Assembly (NCBI RefSeq): GCF_002018875.1
Contig: NZ_MVOL01000008.1
Location: forward strand, 248,001 to 312,000
Source of the DNA: Pseudomonas sp. MF4836
Lineage (GTDB): Bacteria > Pseudomonadota > Gammaproteobacteria > Pseudomonadales > Pseudomonadaceae
Direction: 5' to 3'
Length of the DNA stretch: 64,000 nucleotides
A program made the position numbers and the translations under genes. The notes beneath the pieces are model-generated. The model searched no databases, had not been told where the DNA came from, and worked only from the letters and a program-made list of their open reading frames with translations. Shown here in pieces: positions 18,230 to 26,817 of this stretch (the stretch's first letter is position 1; every line of letters starts with the position of its first letter).

Positions 18230-18397
18230 ATGAGCAATAAACACTCTTTGCAGGAAATCGAAGCCGCCGAGAAAAAGCCCCTGTGGCAACGTCTCGGCTG
18301 GCTGGCCGGAATCTGGGTCGGCAGCGTGCTGGCCCTGTTTATCGTCGCCAGTCTGATGCGCATGTTCATGAATGCCGCGGGCCTGACGACCCACTGA
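18230..18397 (+). CDS. DUF2474 small membrane protein of the bd oxidase operon
   Basis: A 55-residue protein with one membrane helix (about 26-44: GIWVGSVLALFIVASLMRM) preceded by PLWQRLGWLA, the hallmark of DUF2474. Such genes regularly follow cioB in pseudomonads. By analogy with CydX, CydY and CydH, single-helix subunits of other bd oxidases, it may be an accessory subunit, but this is inference. AGGAG sits 6-7 bases before the ATG, and a clear terminator follows, so the gene belongs to the cio operon. Confidence 0.85.
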   Translation: MSNKHSLQEIEAAEKKPLWQRLGWLAGIWVGSVLALFIVASLMRMFMNAAGLTTH

Positions 18398-18432
18398 TCA
18401 TCCCATCCCGTTGCCTTGCGGCACGGTTTTAC

Positions 18433-18457
18433 AGCCCTCTCATGGAGGGCTTTTTTT
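18433..18457 (+). terminator. Rho-independent terminator of the cio operon
   Basis: AGCCCTC (18433-18439) pairs with GAGGGCT (18445-18451) around TCATG, followed by seven T. Confidence 0.92.
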
Positions 18458-18481
18458 GGTCTGCAACCTGCTAGTGCGGGA

Positions 18482-19606
18482 TTATTTGCGGGCCTTGAGG
18501 ATCACGAACTTCGGTGTCGCCGCCACCTGTTCGACGCCCCGGAACAGGCGCGCCAGCTTGCTGTGATAACCCAGGTGGCGGTTGCCGACGATGTACAGCG
18601 CGCCGCCCACCACCAGCGCTTCGCGGGCCTGCTGGAACATGCGCCAGGCCAGAAAGTCGCCGACCACCTGTTGCTGGTGGAACGGCGGGTTGCACAGCAC
18701 CACGTCCAGCGACTGCGGCTCCTGCCCGGCCAGGCCGTCGTCGGCGCGCACGGTCACTTCGCGTTCGCCGAGAGCCGCATGCCAGTTCTCCCGGGCCGAT
18801 TGCACGGCCATGAAGGATTCATCCACCAGGGTGTAGTGGGCGTCCGGATTGCGCAGGGCGCTGGCGATGGCCAGTACCCCGTTGCCGCAGCCCAGATCGG
18901 CGACCCGGGCCTGGCCCAGGTTGTGGGGCAGGTGCGGGAGGAAGGCACGGGTGCCGATGTCCAGCCCTTCGCGGCAGAACACGTTGGCATGGTTGAGCAG
19001 CTCGATGGCCGGCTCATCCAGTGGATAGCGGCTGGGGTAGGGCGACACGGCCGGGGTCCTGGCTTCAGGCGTGGCCATCAGCAACCGCGCCTTTTTTACC
19101 GCCAGCGAAGCCTGCACCGGGCCGATGTAGCGCTCCAGCAAGTCCCCGGCCGCCCGCGGCAAGTGTTTGACCATGGCCGCCGCCACCACCTGGGCGCCTG
19201 GAGCCAGTTGGCCCTGCAGGCGGATCAACTGTTCTTCCAGCAGGGCCAGGGTCTTGGGTACGCGAATCAGCACCCGGTCGAACGGGCCGTGCAACGGCTC
19301 GCTGGCCGGCACCACCGACACCGCGTCAAAGGCGCGACCGTTACGCACCAGGTTCTTTTCCAGGGCCTGGGCGCCTAGAAACGAGTCGCCACTGCTGGTC
19401 AACTGCACCCGACCCGCCAGGCTCGCGGCCAGGGCGCCGAAGCTGTCATTGAGGATCAGCACGCGGGTCTGCGCATCCGGCTGCTGCTCGGCCAGGTGGT
19501 TGAGCAAGTACTCGTCCGCCGCGTCGAAGGCCTGCAACGGCTCGTTCGGTTGTTCGGGCTGGCGGATCAGGTCGAGCTGGGCGAAGGGGCTTTCGAGCAG
19601 GGGCAT
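18482..19606 (-). CDS. rlmG: 23S rRNA (guanine-N2-)-methyltransferase RlmG
   Basis: Methylates G1835 of 23S rRNA. The 374 residues hold two tandem Rossmann domains, of which the first is degenerate. The second has the SAM site VADLGCGNGVLAIA and the catalytic CNPPFHQQ motif characteristic of RlmG/RsmC. The start at 19606 (MPLLESPFAQLDLIR) is supported by the family N-terminus; the longer open frame upstream is arginine-rich and not family-like. Confidence 0.93.
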   Translation of the reverse strand: MPLLESPFAQLDLIRQPEQPNEPLQAFDAADEYLLNHLAEQQPDAQTRVLILNDSFGALAASLAGRVQLTSSGDSFLGAQALEKNLVRNGRAFDAVSVVPASEPLHGPFDRVLIRVPKTLALLEEQLIRLQGQLAPGAQVVAAAMVKHLPRAAGDLLERYIGPVQASLAVKKARLLMATPEARTPAVSPYPSRYPLDEPAIELLNHANVFCREGLDIGTRAFLPHLPHNLGQARVADLGCGNGVLAIASALRNPDAHYTLVDESFMAVQSARENWHAALGEREVTVRADDGLAGQEPQSLDVVLCNPPFHQQQVVGDFLAWRMFQQAREALVVGGALYIVGNRHLGYHSKLARLFRGVEQVAATPKFVILKARK

Positions 19607-19833
19607 GGGACGGACTCTGGATAATCGACGAATGTCCTGCCGATGGACGGGGCGTCTGCGGGCAGGAGCGTTCGGGCAGGTGGCACGCAGGCCGCGTGGC
19701 GTCTGCTCGAAGAGGGGGCAAATGGTACGTTTTTTTGCCGCTGATTGCCCGCGATCTATGCCATTACAAACCACCGGTGTTTCTACCCCGTGCTTTGCGG
19801 GACACTAGCGGCATTCGCCCAATGGAGCCTGCC

Positions 19834-20610
19834 ATGACTGCCAGTGCAGAAAAGTACACGCGCCAGACCTTGCTTGAGGTCCATCCCCTGACCCCGAGCC
19901 TGTTCACCCTGCGCACCACCCGCGATGTCGGTTTTCGCTTTCGCGCCGGGCAGTTTGCCCGCCTGGGCGTGACCCGGGCCGATGGCAGCACGGTGTGGCG
20001 GGCCTACTCCATGGTGTCGTCGCCGTTTGACGAATTTCTCGAGTTTTTCTCCATCGTGGTCCCCGGCGGCGAGTTCACCAGTGAACTGAGTCGCCTCGAA
20101 GTGGGCGACAGCCTGCTGGTGGAACGCCAGGCCTTTGGCTACCTGACCCTGGACCGCTTCGTCGATGGCCGTGACCTGTGGCTGCTGGCCACCGGCACCG
20201 GGATCGCGCCGTTCCTGTCGATCCTCCAGGACTTTGAAGTCTGGGAAAAATTCGAGCGCATCATCCTGGTCTACAGCGTGCGTGAAGCCAAGGAACTGGC
20301 CTATCAGCAGTTGATCCGCGAGCTGGTACAGCGCGACTACTTGGCGGAAGTCGCCCACAAGTTGCAGTTCATCAGCACCGTGACCCGCGAACAGCATCCG
20401 GGCAGCCTCAACGGGCGCATTACCCACCTGATCGAAAACGGCGAGCTGGAGCGCGCCGCCGGCGTGCCACTGACCCCGGAGCATTCGCGGGTGATGCTGT
20501 GCGGCAACCCGCAGATGGTCGATGACACCCGGGCCCTGCTCAAGCAACGCGATATGCAACTGAGCCTGAGCCGACGCCCCGGGCAGGTGGCGGTAGAAAC
20601 CTACTGGTAA
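19834..20610 (+). CDS. fpr: Ferredoxin/flavodoxin-NADP+ reductase
   Basis: A 258-residue FAD enzyme exchanging electrons between NADPH and ferredoxin or flavodoxin. It has the FAD motif WRAYSMVS, the NADP site LLATGTGIAPFLSIL, MLCGNPQMVDD, and the C-terminal VAVETYW typical of bacterial subclass I FNR. The start at 19834 has GGAG six bases upstream. In Pseudomonas, fpr is linked to oxidative-stress and iron physiology, and katB lies 750 bp downstream. Confidence 0.94.
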   Translation: MTASAEKYTRQTLLEVHPLTPSLFTLRTTRDVGFRFRAGQFARLGVTRADGSTVWRAYSMVSSPFDEFLEFFSIVVPGGEFTSELSRLEVGDSLLVERQAFGYLTLDRFVDGRDLWLLATGTGIAPFLSILQDFEVWEKFERIILVYSVREAKELAYQQLIRELVQRDYLAEVAHKLQFISTVTREQHPGSLNGRITHLIENGELERAAGVPLTPEHSRVMLCGNPQMVDDTRALLKQRDMQLSLSRRPGQVAVETYW

Positions 20611-20642
20611 AAAAAAACGGCGCCTCAGGGGCGCCGTTTTTC
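20611..20642. terminator. Bidirectional terminator between fpr and mscL
   Basis: AACGGCGCC (20616-20624) pairs with GGCGCCGTT (20630-20638), flanked by an A-run on the left and a T-run on the right, so it can stop both convergent genes. Confidence 0.93.
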
Positions 20643-20658
20643 TAGGGGTGTGGCGACT

Positions 20659-21072
20659 TCAGGGTTTGTTGTTCTGCGCTTTGAGCAGATCGCGGATCTC
20701 GCCCAGCAGTTCTTCTTCCTTGGTCGGTACCGGTGGCAGGGTAGGGGCCACGGCTTCTTCGCGCTTCAGGCGGTTGATGGCTTTCACGCCCATGAAGATG
20801 GCAAAGGCGACGATGACGAAGTCGATCATGCTCTGGATGAATTTACCGTAGGCCAGCACCACGGCCGGTGCATCGCCCACAGCGGCCTTGAGGGTAATGG
20901 CCAGGTCACTGAAGTCGACGCCGCCGATCAGCAGGCCGATAGGTGGCATGACCACATCACCGACAAAGGACGAGACGATCTTGCCGAACGCCGCACCGAT
21001 GATGATACCGACGGCCATATCGACCACATTACCTTTGACCGCGAAGGCCTTGAACTCACTTAGCACGCCCAT
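20659..21072 (-). CDS. mscL: Large-conductance mechanosensitive channel MscL
   Basis: Inner-membrane pore that opens at high membrane tension during osmotic downshock. The 137 residues have the N-terminal amphipathic helix and TM1 (FKAFAVKGNVVDMAVGIIIGAAFGKIV), TM2 around 75-98, and the charged C-terminal bundle. Length matches E. coli (136). AAGGAA precedes the start. Confidence 0.97.
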   Translation of the reverse strand: MGVLSEFKAFAVKGNVVDMAVGIIIGAAFGKIVSSFVGDVVMPPIGLLIGGVDFSDLAITLKAAVGDAPAVVLAYGKFIQSMIDFVIVAFAIFMGVKAINRLKREEAVAPTLPPVPTKEEELLGEIRDLLKAQNNKP

Positions 21073-21357
21073 AGGTTATTCCTTGTTACAGATGAGGTTG
21101 GTGAACGCAGTGTAAATCAGCCATTGCGCTCCTGCTTGATACAACTGCTTACAGTGTTCGCTGTTATCGACCGACTTGGCGGCAAATAGTTTACAAAGTG
21201 CCAGCAATCGCGCGCGTAATACCCGCACTTGAGCCTATCGCCCAGAACATTCTTTCAATCAGTCGCTTGCGACCTTTCAATTTAGTTTTCAACTCGTTGC
21301 TCACTAGCCTCTAACAGGCGCACTCGACTGCGCTGGATTAACCAGAGGAATAAAACA

Positions 21358-22899
21358 ATGAGTACCACCCTTGGCCTTGGGACTCTTTCCCAGCGGCGCC
21401 TGCTGGGCGTCATGACCGCCAGCCTGCTGTCCCTTTCCGTACAGGCTGCCACCTTGACCCGCGATAACGGCGCCGCAGTGGGCGACAACCAGAATTCGCA
21501 AACCGCCGGCGCGACCGGCCCCGTGCTGTTGCAGGATGTGCAACTGATCCAGAAGCTCCAGCGTTTCGACCGCGAGCGCATTCCGGAGCGGGTGGTGCAT
21601 GCCCGTGGCACCGGTGCCCACGGCACGTTCACGGTGACCGACAGCCTCAGCGACCTGAGCAAAGCCAAAGTCTTTGCCGCGGGCGAAGTGACGCCGGTAT
21701 TCGTGCGTTTCTCGGCGGTGGTCCATGGCAATCACTCGCCTGAAACCCTGCGTGACCCTCGGGGTTTTGCCACCAAGTTCTATACCGCCGACGGTAACTG
21801 GGACCTGGTAGGCAATAACTTCCCGACCTTTTTTATTCGTGATGCCATCAAGTTCCCGGACATGGTGCATGCATTCAAACCTGACCCGCGCACCAACCTG
21901 GATGATGATTCGCGGCGTTTCGATTTCTTCTCCCATGTTCCGGAAGCCACCCGCACCTTGACCGAGTTGTATTCCAACTCCGGAACTCCGGCCAGTTACC
22001 GGGAAATGGACGGCAATGGCGTGCACGCCTACAAGTTGGTCAACGCCAAGGGCGAAGTGCACTACGTGAAGTTCCACTGGAAGAGCCTGCAGGGCATCAA
22101 CAATCTGGACCCGCAACAGGTGGTCCAGGTGCAGGGCCGTGACTACAGCCACATGACCCATGACCTGGTGAGCCATATCAACCAGGGTGACTTCCCGAAA
22201 TGGGACCTGTATGTCCAGGTGCTCAAGCCCCAGGACCTGGCCGGCTTCGATTTTGATCCGCTGGATGCGACCAAGATCTGGCCCGGGGTGCCGGAGCGCA
22301 AGGTCGGGCAGATGGTGCTCAACCGCAACCCGGGCAATGTGTTCCAGGAAACCGAGCAGGTGGCCATGGCCCCGGCCAACCTGGTACCGGGCATCGAGCC
22401 GTCGGAGGACCGCTTGCTGCAAGGCCGAGTGTTCTCCTACGCCGATACCCAGATGTATCGCCTGGGGGCCAATGCCCTGCAGTTGCCGATCAATGCGCCG
22501 AAAGTCGCGGTCAACAACGGTAACCAGGACGGCGCGATGAACAGCGCCAGCAGCTCCACCGGGGTCAACTACCAACCGAGTCGCCTGTTGCCCCGCGAAG
22601 AACCGCAAGCTGCCCGCTACAGCCAACAGCCGCTGAGCGGCAGCACCCAGCAGGCAAAGATCCAGCGCGAGCAGAACTTCAAGCAGGCCGGCGAGCTGTA
22701 CCGTTCGCTGAGCAAGCAGGAGCGCCAGGACCTGATCAACAACTTCGGCGGCTCCCTGGCCACCACGGATGACGAGAGCAAGCACATCATGCTGTCGTTT
22801 CTCTACAAGGCCGATCCCGAGTACGGCAGCGGTGTGACCCAGGTGGCCAAGGGCGACCTGGCGCGGGTCAAGGCCCTTGCCGCCAAGCTGACAGATTGA
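21358..22899 (+). CDS. katB: Periplasmic/inducible catalase KatB
   Basis: Haem catalase with an N-terminal signal sequence (hydrophobic run ending SVQAAT, near residue 31). The 513 residues equal the P. aeruginosa KatB length. His81 in ERVVHARG is the catalytic histidine, and RVFSYADTQMYRLG contains the proximal haem tyrosine. GAGGAA lies before the ATG. In P. aeruginosa katB is induced by OxyR with the downstream ankB; I searched the 285-bp upstream region for a four-part OxyR site and found none that I would assert. Confidence 0.95.
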   Translation: MSTTLGLGTLSQRRLLGVMTASLLSLSVQAATLTRDNGAAVGDNQNSQTAGATGPVLLQDVQLIQKLQRFDRERIPERVVHARGTGAHGTFTVTDSLSDLSKAKVFAAGEVTPVFVRFSAVVHGNHSPETLRDPRGFATKFYTADGNWDLVGNNFPTFFIRDAIKFPDMVHAFKPDPRTNLDDDSRRFDFFSHVPEATRTLTELYSNSGTPASYREMDGNGVHAYKLVNAKGEVHYVKFHWKSLQGINNLDPQQVVQVQGRDYSHMTHDLVSHINQGDFPKWDLYVQVLKPQDLAGFDFDPLDATKIWPGVPERKVGQMVLNRNPGNVFQETEQVAMAPANLVPGIEPSEDRLLQGRVFSYADTQMYRLGANALQLPINAPKVAVNNGNQDGAMNSASSSTGVNYQPSRLLPREEPQAARYSQQPLSGSTQQAKIQREQNFKQAGELYRSLSKQERQDLINNFGGSLATTDDESKHIMLSFLYKADPEYGSGVTQVAKGDLARVKALAAKLTD

Positions 22900-22969
22900 C
22901 GGCGTGCGCGCGACGCCCGCTCAGGGTGTCGCGTGCTCCTGCTTTGTGTAGACCTGAGGGAGGTGCTCC

Positions 22970-23524
22970 ATGCCTATCTATATCGCGGCACTTTTAATCT
23001 GTTGTTCATTCACCGCGCTCGCCGCTCCCGGGCAACCGCCCGCCACGGAGCCGGCAGCGATCAAGGCCCAGTTGCAGGACTACTATTTCGATGCCGCTCG
23101 GCGCGGTGATGTCGAGATGCTCGACACCTTTATCGAGGCCGGCTATGCCCTCGATACCCAGGACGAAAAGGGCTACAGCGCGCTGATCCTCGCCGCCTAT
23201 CACGGCCAGGCTCCGGCGGTTGAACGCCTGCTGGCCGCGGGTGCCGACGCCTGCGTGCAAGATAAGCGGGGCAATACCGCGTTGATGGGCGCGATCTTCA
23301 AGGGCGAACTGGGGATTGCCCGGCGCCTGCTGGCCGCCGATTGCAGCCCGGACCAGCGCAATGCCGCCGGTCAGACCGCTGCCATGTACGCCGGCCTGTT
23401 CAAGCGCGTGGAGTTGCTGGATGCGCTGGCGGCCAAGGGCGCCAACCTGAATGCCGAGGATCCGCTGGGCAATAGCGCCGCACGTCTGGCCAGCGGTGAA
23501 ATCCGTACCGCCGCGCCGCACTGA
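22970..23524 (+). CDS. ankB: Ankyrin-repeat protein AnkB
   Basis: A 184-residue exported protein. A signal peptide (IAALLICCSFTALA) ends near residue 18; four ankyrin-like repeats follow (for example GYSALILAAYHGQAPAVERLLAAGAD, GNTALMGAIFKGELGIARRLLAA). In P. aeruginosa AnkB is required for full KatB activity, probably by stabilising it in the periplasm. It starts 70 bp after katB behind GGGAGG, as a likely two-gene operon. Confidence 0.92.
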   Translation: MPIYIAALLICCSFTALAAPGQPPATEPAAIKAQLQDYYFDAARRGDVEMLDTFIEAGYALDTQDEKGYSALILAAYHGQAPAVERLLAAGADACVQDKRGNTALMGAIFKGELGIARRLLAADCSPDQRNAAGQTAAMYAGLFKRVELLDALAAKGANLNAEDPLGNSAARLASGEIRTAAPH

Positions 23525-23570
23525 TCACCCTCCAGCTGAGCTATCATCGCGGTTTTTGCCGGGGGTTCAG

Positions 23571-24938
<1,368 letters not shown>

Positions 24939-24968
24939 CCGCCACGTGGGCCTTATGAAAGGAAGCAG

Positions 24969-25700
24969 ATGATGGTCAATAAAAGCGGCTGGACCCGGAC
25001 CCTCGGTTTGGCGCTGATGTTCAGCGCCGCCAGTGCCCATGCCGAACAGGGCGAAGTGCCGGAAGGCTATCGGGTGGCGCAGCAGGTGCTGGTCGGCGAC
25101 GGCTCGGTGCTGGAGGTGCTGGAGGACCTGCGCATCACTCCGCAGATGCACGCCGACAGTTGGGGCAGCGCGCTGGATGCGGACTCGTTCGATGCGTCGG
25201 CGGATCTCGAAAACCATCCCTTGCTGGAGGCGCAGGCCCGGTTGATTGCCGATTCCGGAGAGGTGCTGGCGCAAAAGGACCTTGGCTACCCGCTGGCGAC
25301 AGTGGAGAAGGCCCCGATCAACGGCCTGCCAGCGCCGGCGTTCTTCCTGACTATCGACATGACGGCGCCCATGGGCAGCTACAGCGGTCCGGCCACGGAG
25401 GTCCTGGTGCCGGCACAAAATCAGCTCGACCCGTTGCGTTACCTGGCGGAAACCGGTGAAAAACGTCCGTTGGTGCTGGCCGAGACCGGCAAGGCGGCCT
25501 GGAAAGTGGTGCCGGCGAACGATAGCGCCACCGAGTCCATCCAGCAGGTGTCATCAGCGCCCGCGCCCCAGGGTGAGGACTTTGTGACCACCTACCGGAC
25601 CTATCGTTATGTCGATGGGCAGTGGCAAGTGGCATCCCGCCAGCAGCCGGGTTACTGGGAAAACGAGAGCGAGTTTCCCCAACCATCGGCGTTTCCCTGA
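24969..25700 (+). CDS. Exported protein of unknown function
   Basis: A 243-residue protein with a signal peptide ending SAASAHA (cleavage near residue 26). The mature protein is acidic in its first half (GEVPEGYRVAQQVLVGDGSVLEVLEDL) and has no domain I recognise. The C-terminal part TTYRTYRYVDGQWQVASRQQPGYWENE is aromatic-rich and looks like a small beta domain. It starts 30 bp after radA behind AAAGGAAG, so it could be cotranscribed. Two adjacent ATG codons (24969 and 24972) are both possible starts. Confidence 0.72.
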   Translation: MMVNKSGWTRTLGLALMFSAASAHAEQGEVPEGYRVAQQVLVGDGSVLEVLEDLRITPQMHADSWGSALDADSFDASADLENHPLLEAQARLIADSGEVLAQKDLGYPLATVEKAPINGLPAPAFFLTIDMTAPMGSYSGPATEVLVPAQNQLDPLRYLAETGEKRPLVLAETGKAAWKVVPANDSATESIQQVSSAPAPQGEDFVTTYRTYRYVDGQWQVASRQQPGYWENESEFPQPSAFP

Positions 25701-25709
25701 GGTTCGGGT

Positions 25710-25744
25710 TTGGGGCGCTGATCAGATTTCGATCAACGCCCCAA
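25710..25744. terminator. Large hairpin between two convergent genes
   Basis: TTGGGGCG (25710-25717) pairs with CGCCCCAA (25737-25744), and inside it TGATC pairs with GATCA, giving a 14-position stem with one mismatch. It covers the 3' end of mapZ. T-runs are lacking, so termination is tentative. Confidence 0.5.
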
Positions 25745-26090
25745 GCTCACGCTCCAGCTCCTCGGGGTCGCCCAGGTTCAACTCCACCAGCCGCCGTAGA
25801 TGCTCGATCGACTCCAGACCGATGTGCAGGCAGACGAACCCGAGCTGGCCATGGTCATCGTGGGCCAGTTGCACGTCCATCTTCACCTCGGCATCGGCAC
25901 TCAAATGAATGTCGGCTTCAAAGGGCTGGCTGGCATCGCCCAGCCACGGCTCGGGGCGCTGGATCAGCATGCCCTTGAGCGACAGGTCGAGCAGTTGGAC
26001 GGGCCAGCGTCGGGATCCCTGGCTGAGTTCGGTCCTGGCATCAAAAGCAATGCGCTTGAAACGTCGGCGATCGGAATGTTGCTCGCTCAT
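25722..26090 (-). CDS. mapZ: PilZ-domain c-di-GMP receptor MapZ
   Basis: A 122-residue single PilZ domain. The c-di-GMP motifs RRRFKR (about 8-13) and DLSLKG (D/NxSxxG) are intact. The sequence resembles my memory of P. aeruginosa PA4608/MapZ closely, from MSxQHxxRRRFxRIAFDA to HLRRLVELNLGDxExLERELxxL. MapZ binds the chemotaxis methyltransferase CheR1 when loaded with c-di-GMP and alters flagellar motor switching. The ATG at 26090 is preferred over a GTG 24 bp upstream. The position near radA also matches PAO1. Confidence 0.9.
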   Translation of the reverse strand: MSEQHSDRRRFKRIAFDARTELSQGSRRWPVQLLDLSLKGMLIQRPEPWLGDASQPFEADIHLSADAEVKMDVQLAHDDHGQLGFVCLHIGLESIEHLRRLVELNLGDPEELERELGALIEI

Positions 26091-26137
26091 GGCCTGGCCC
26101 TCTGCGTGGTGCACTGACTATAGACCCCTGTTCTGCG

Positions 26138-26599
26138 CTACAGCCAGCGGCGGACCTTGCGGCAATAGTCACGGTAGGTGTCGCCGAACAGGCTTTGCAG
26201 CTGCACTTCGTCCGGGTGGATGACATTGCGGTTCATCAGATACAGCAAGGGCGCCAGCAACAGCCACGGCCAGAGACTGCCAAGCAGCAGGGCGATGGCG
26301 CAATAGCCGCAGGTGTCGCCGAGGTTGATCGGGTTGCGGGACACGGCGAACGGGCCGTCGCGCAGCAGTTGCCGGGGCTGGTTGAAGTTGCTGTTGGTGG
26401 TGTGCTGCTTGCGGAAACGCCACATTGCCCAGAACGACAGGCCCTGGCCAACCACGATCAGCAGCACGGCCAGGGCCTGGGTCCAGCCATTGGCAGGGAT
26501 GGGCAGGGGCAGCCAGTCTGCAAGAAACAGCGCCAACGTGATGAACAGCAGATACAACAACGGCGGCGGTAGCAGTGGTGGTTCAGCGGGCCTGGCCAT
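26138..26599 (-). CDS. Isoprenylcysteine carboxyl methyltransferase (ICMT)-family membrane protein
   Basis: A 153-residue protein with about four membrane helices and the C-terminal SAM-binding signature of ICMT/phospholipid methyltransferases: RDGPFAVSRNPINLGDTCGYCAIALLLGS, then NRNVIHPDEVQLQSLFGDTYRDYCRKVRRW. Bacterial members have unknown small-molecule or lipid substrates, since bacteria lack prenyl-cysteine proteins. It ends 47 bp upstream of mapZ on the same strand. Confidence 0.85.
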   Translation of the reverse strand: MARPAEPPLLPPPLLYLLFITLALFLADWLPLPIPANGWTQALAVLLIVVGQGLSFWAMWRFRKQHTTNSNFNQPRQLLRDGPFAVSRNPINLGDTCGYCAIALLLGSLWPWLLLAPLLYLMNRNVIHPDEVQLQSLFGDTYRDYCRKVRRWL

Positions 26600-26817
26600 G
26601 GGGTCTCCTGACGGGGGGCTTGTAGTTGCGACTGTTTTTTCGCCACGGTGGTTCAGCGTGTTTTCGAGCGGGCGGGCAGAAGCGGCGAGCGGCCGTTCCC
26701 ACAGGGCTGGATTTTCTTAAAAGAAGGCTCTAGACCAACGTGGGGGGTGGTCTTTGAAGCCAGTAGCGCTAAACTCGGTTTGGCTGTCTTTCTGTCCACC
26801 CTGGCTGGAATAAAAAA

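Noticed and set aside
21073..21357. Possible OxyR site upstream of katB
   Set aside because: Only scattered ATAG/CTAT-like bits at wrong spacing; no four-part site could be written down.
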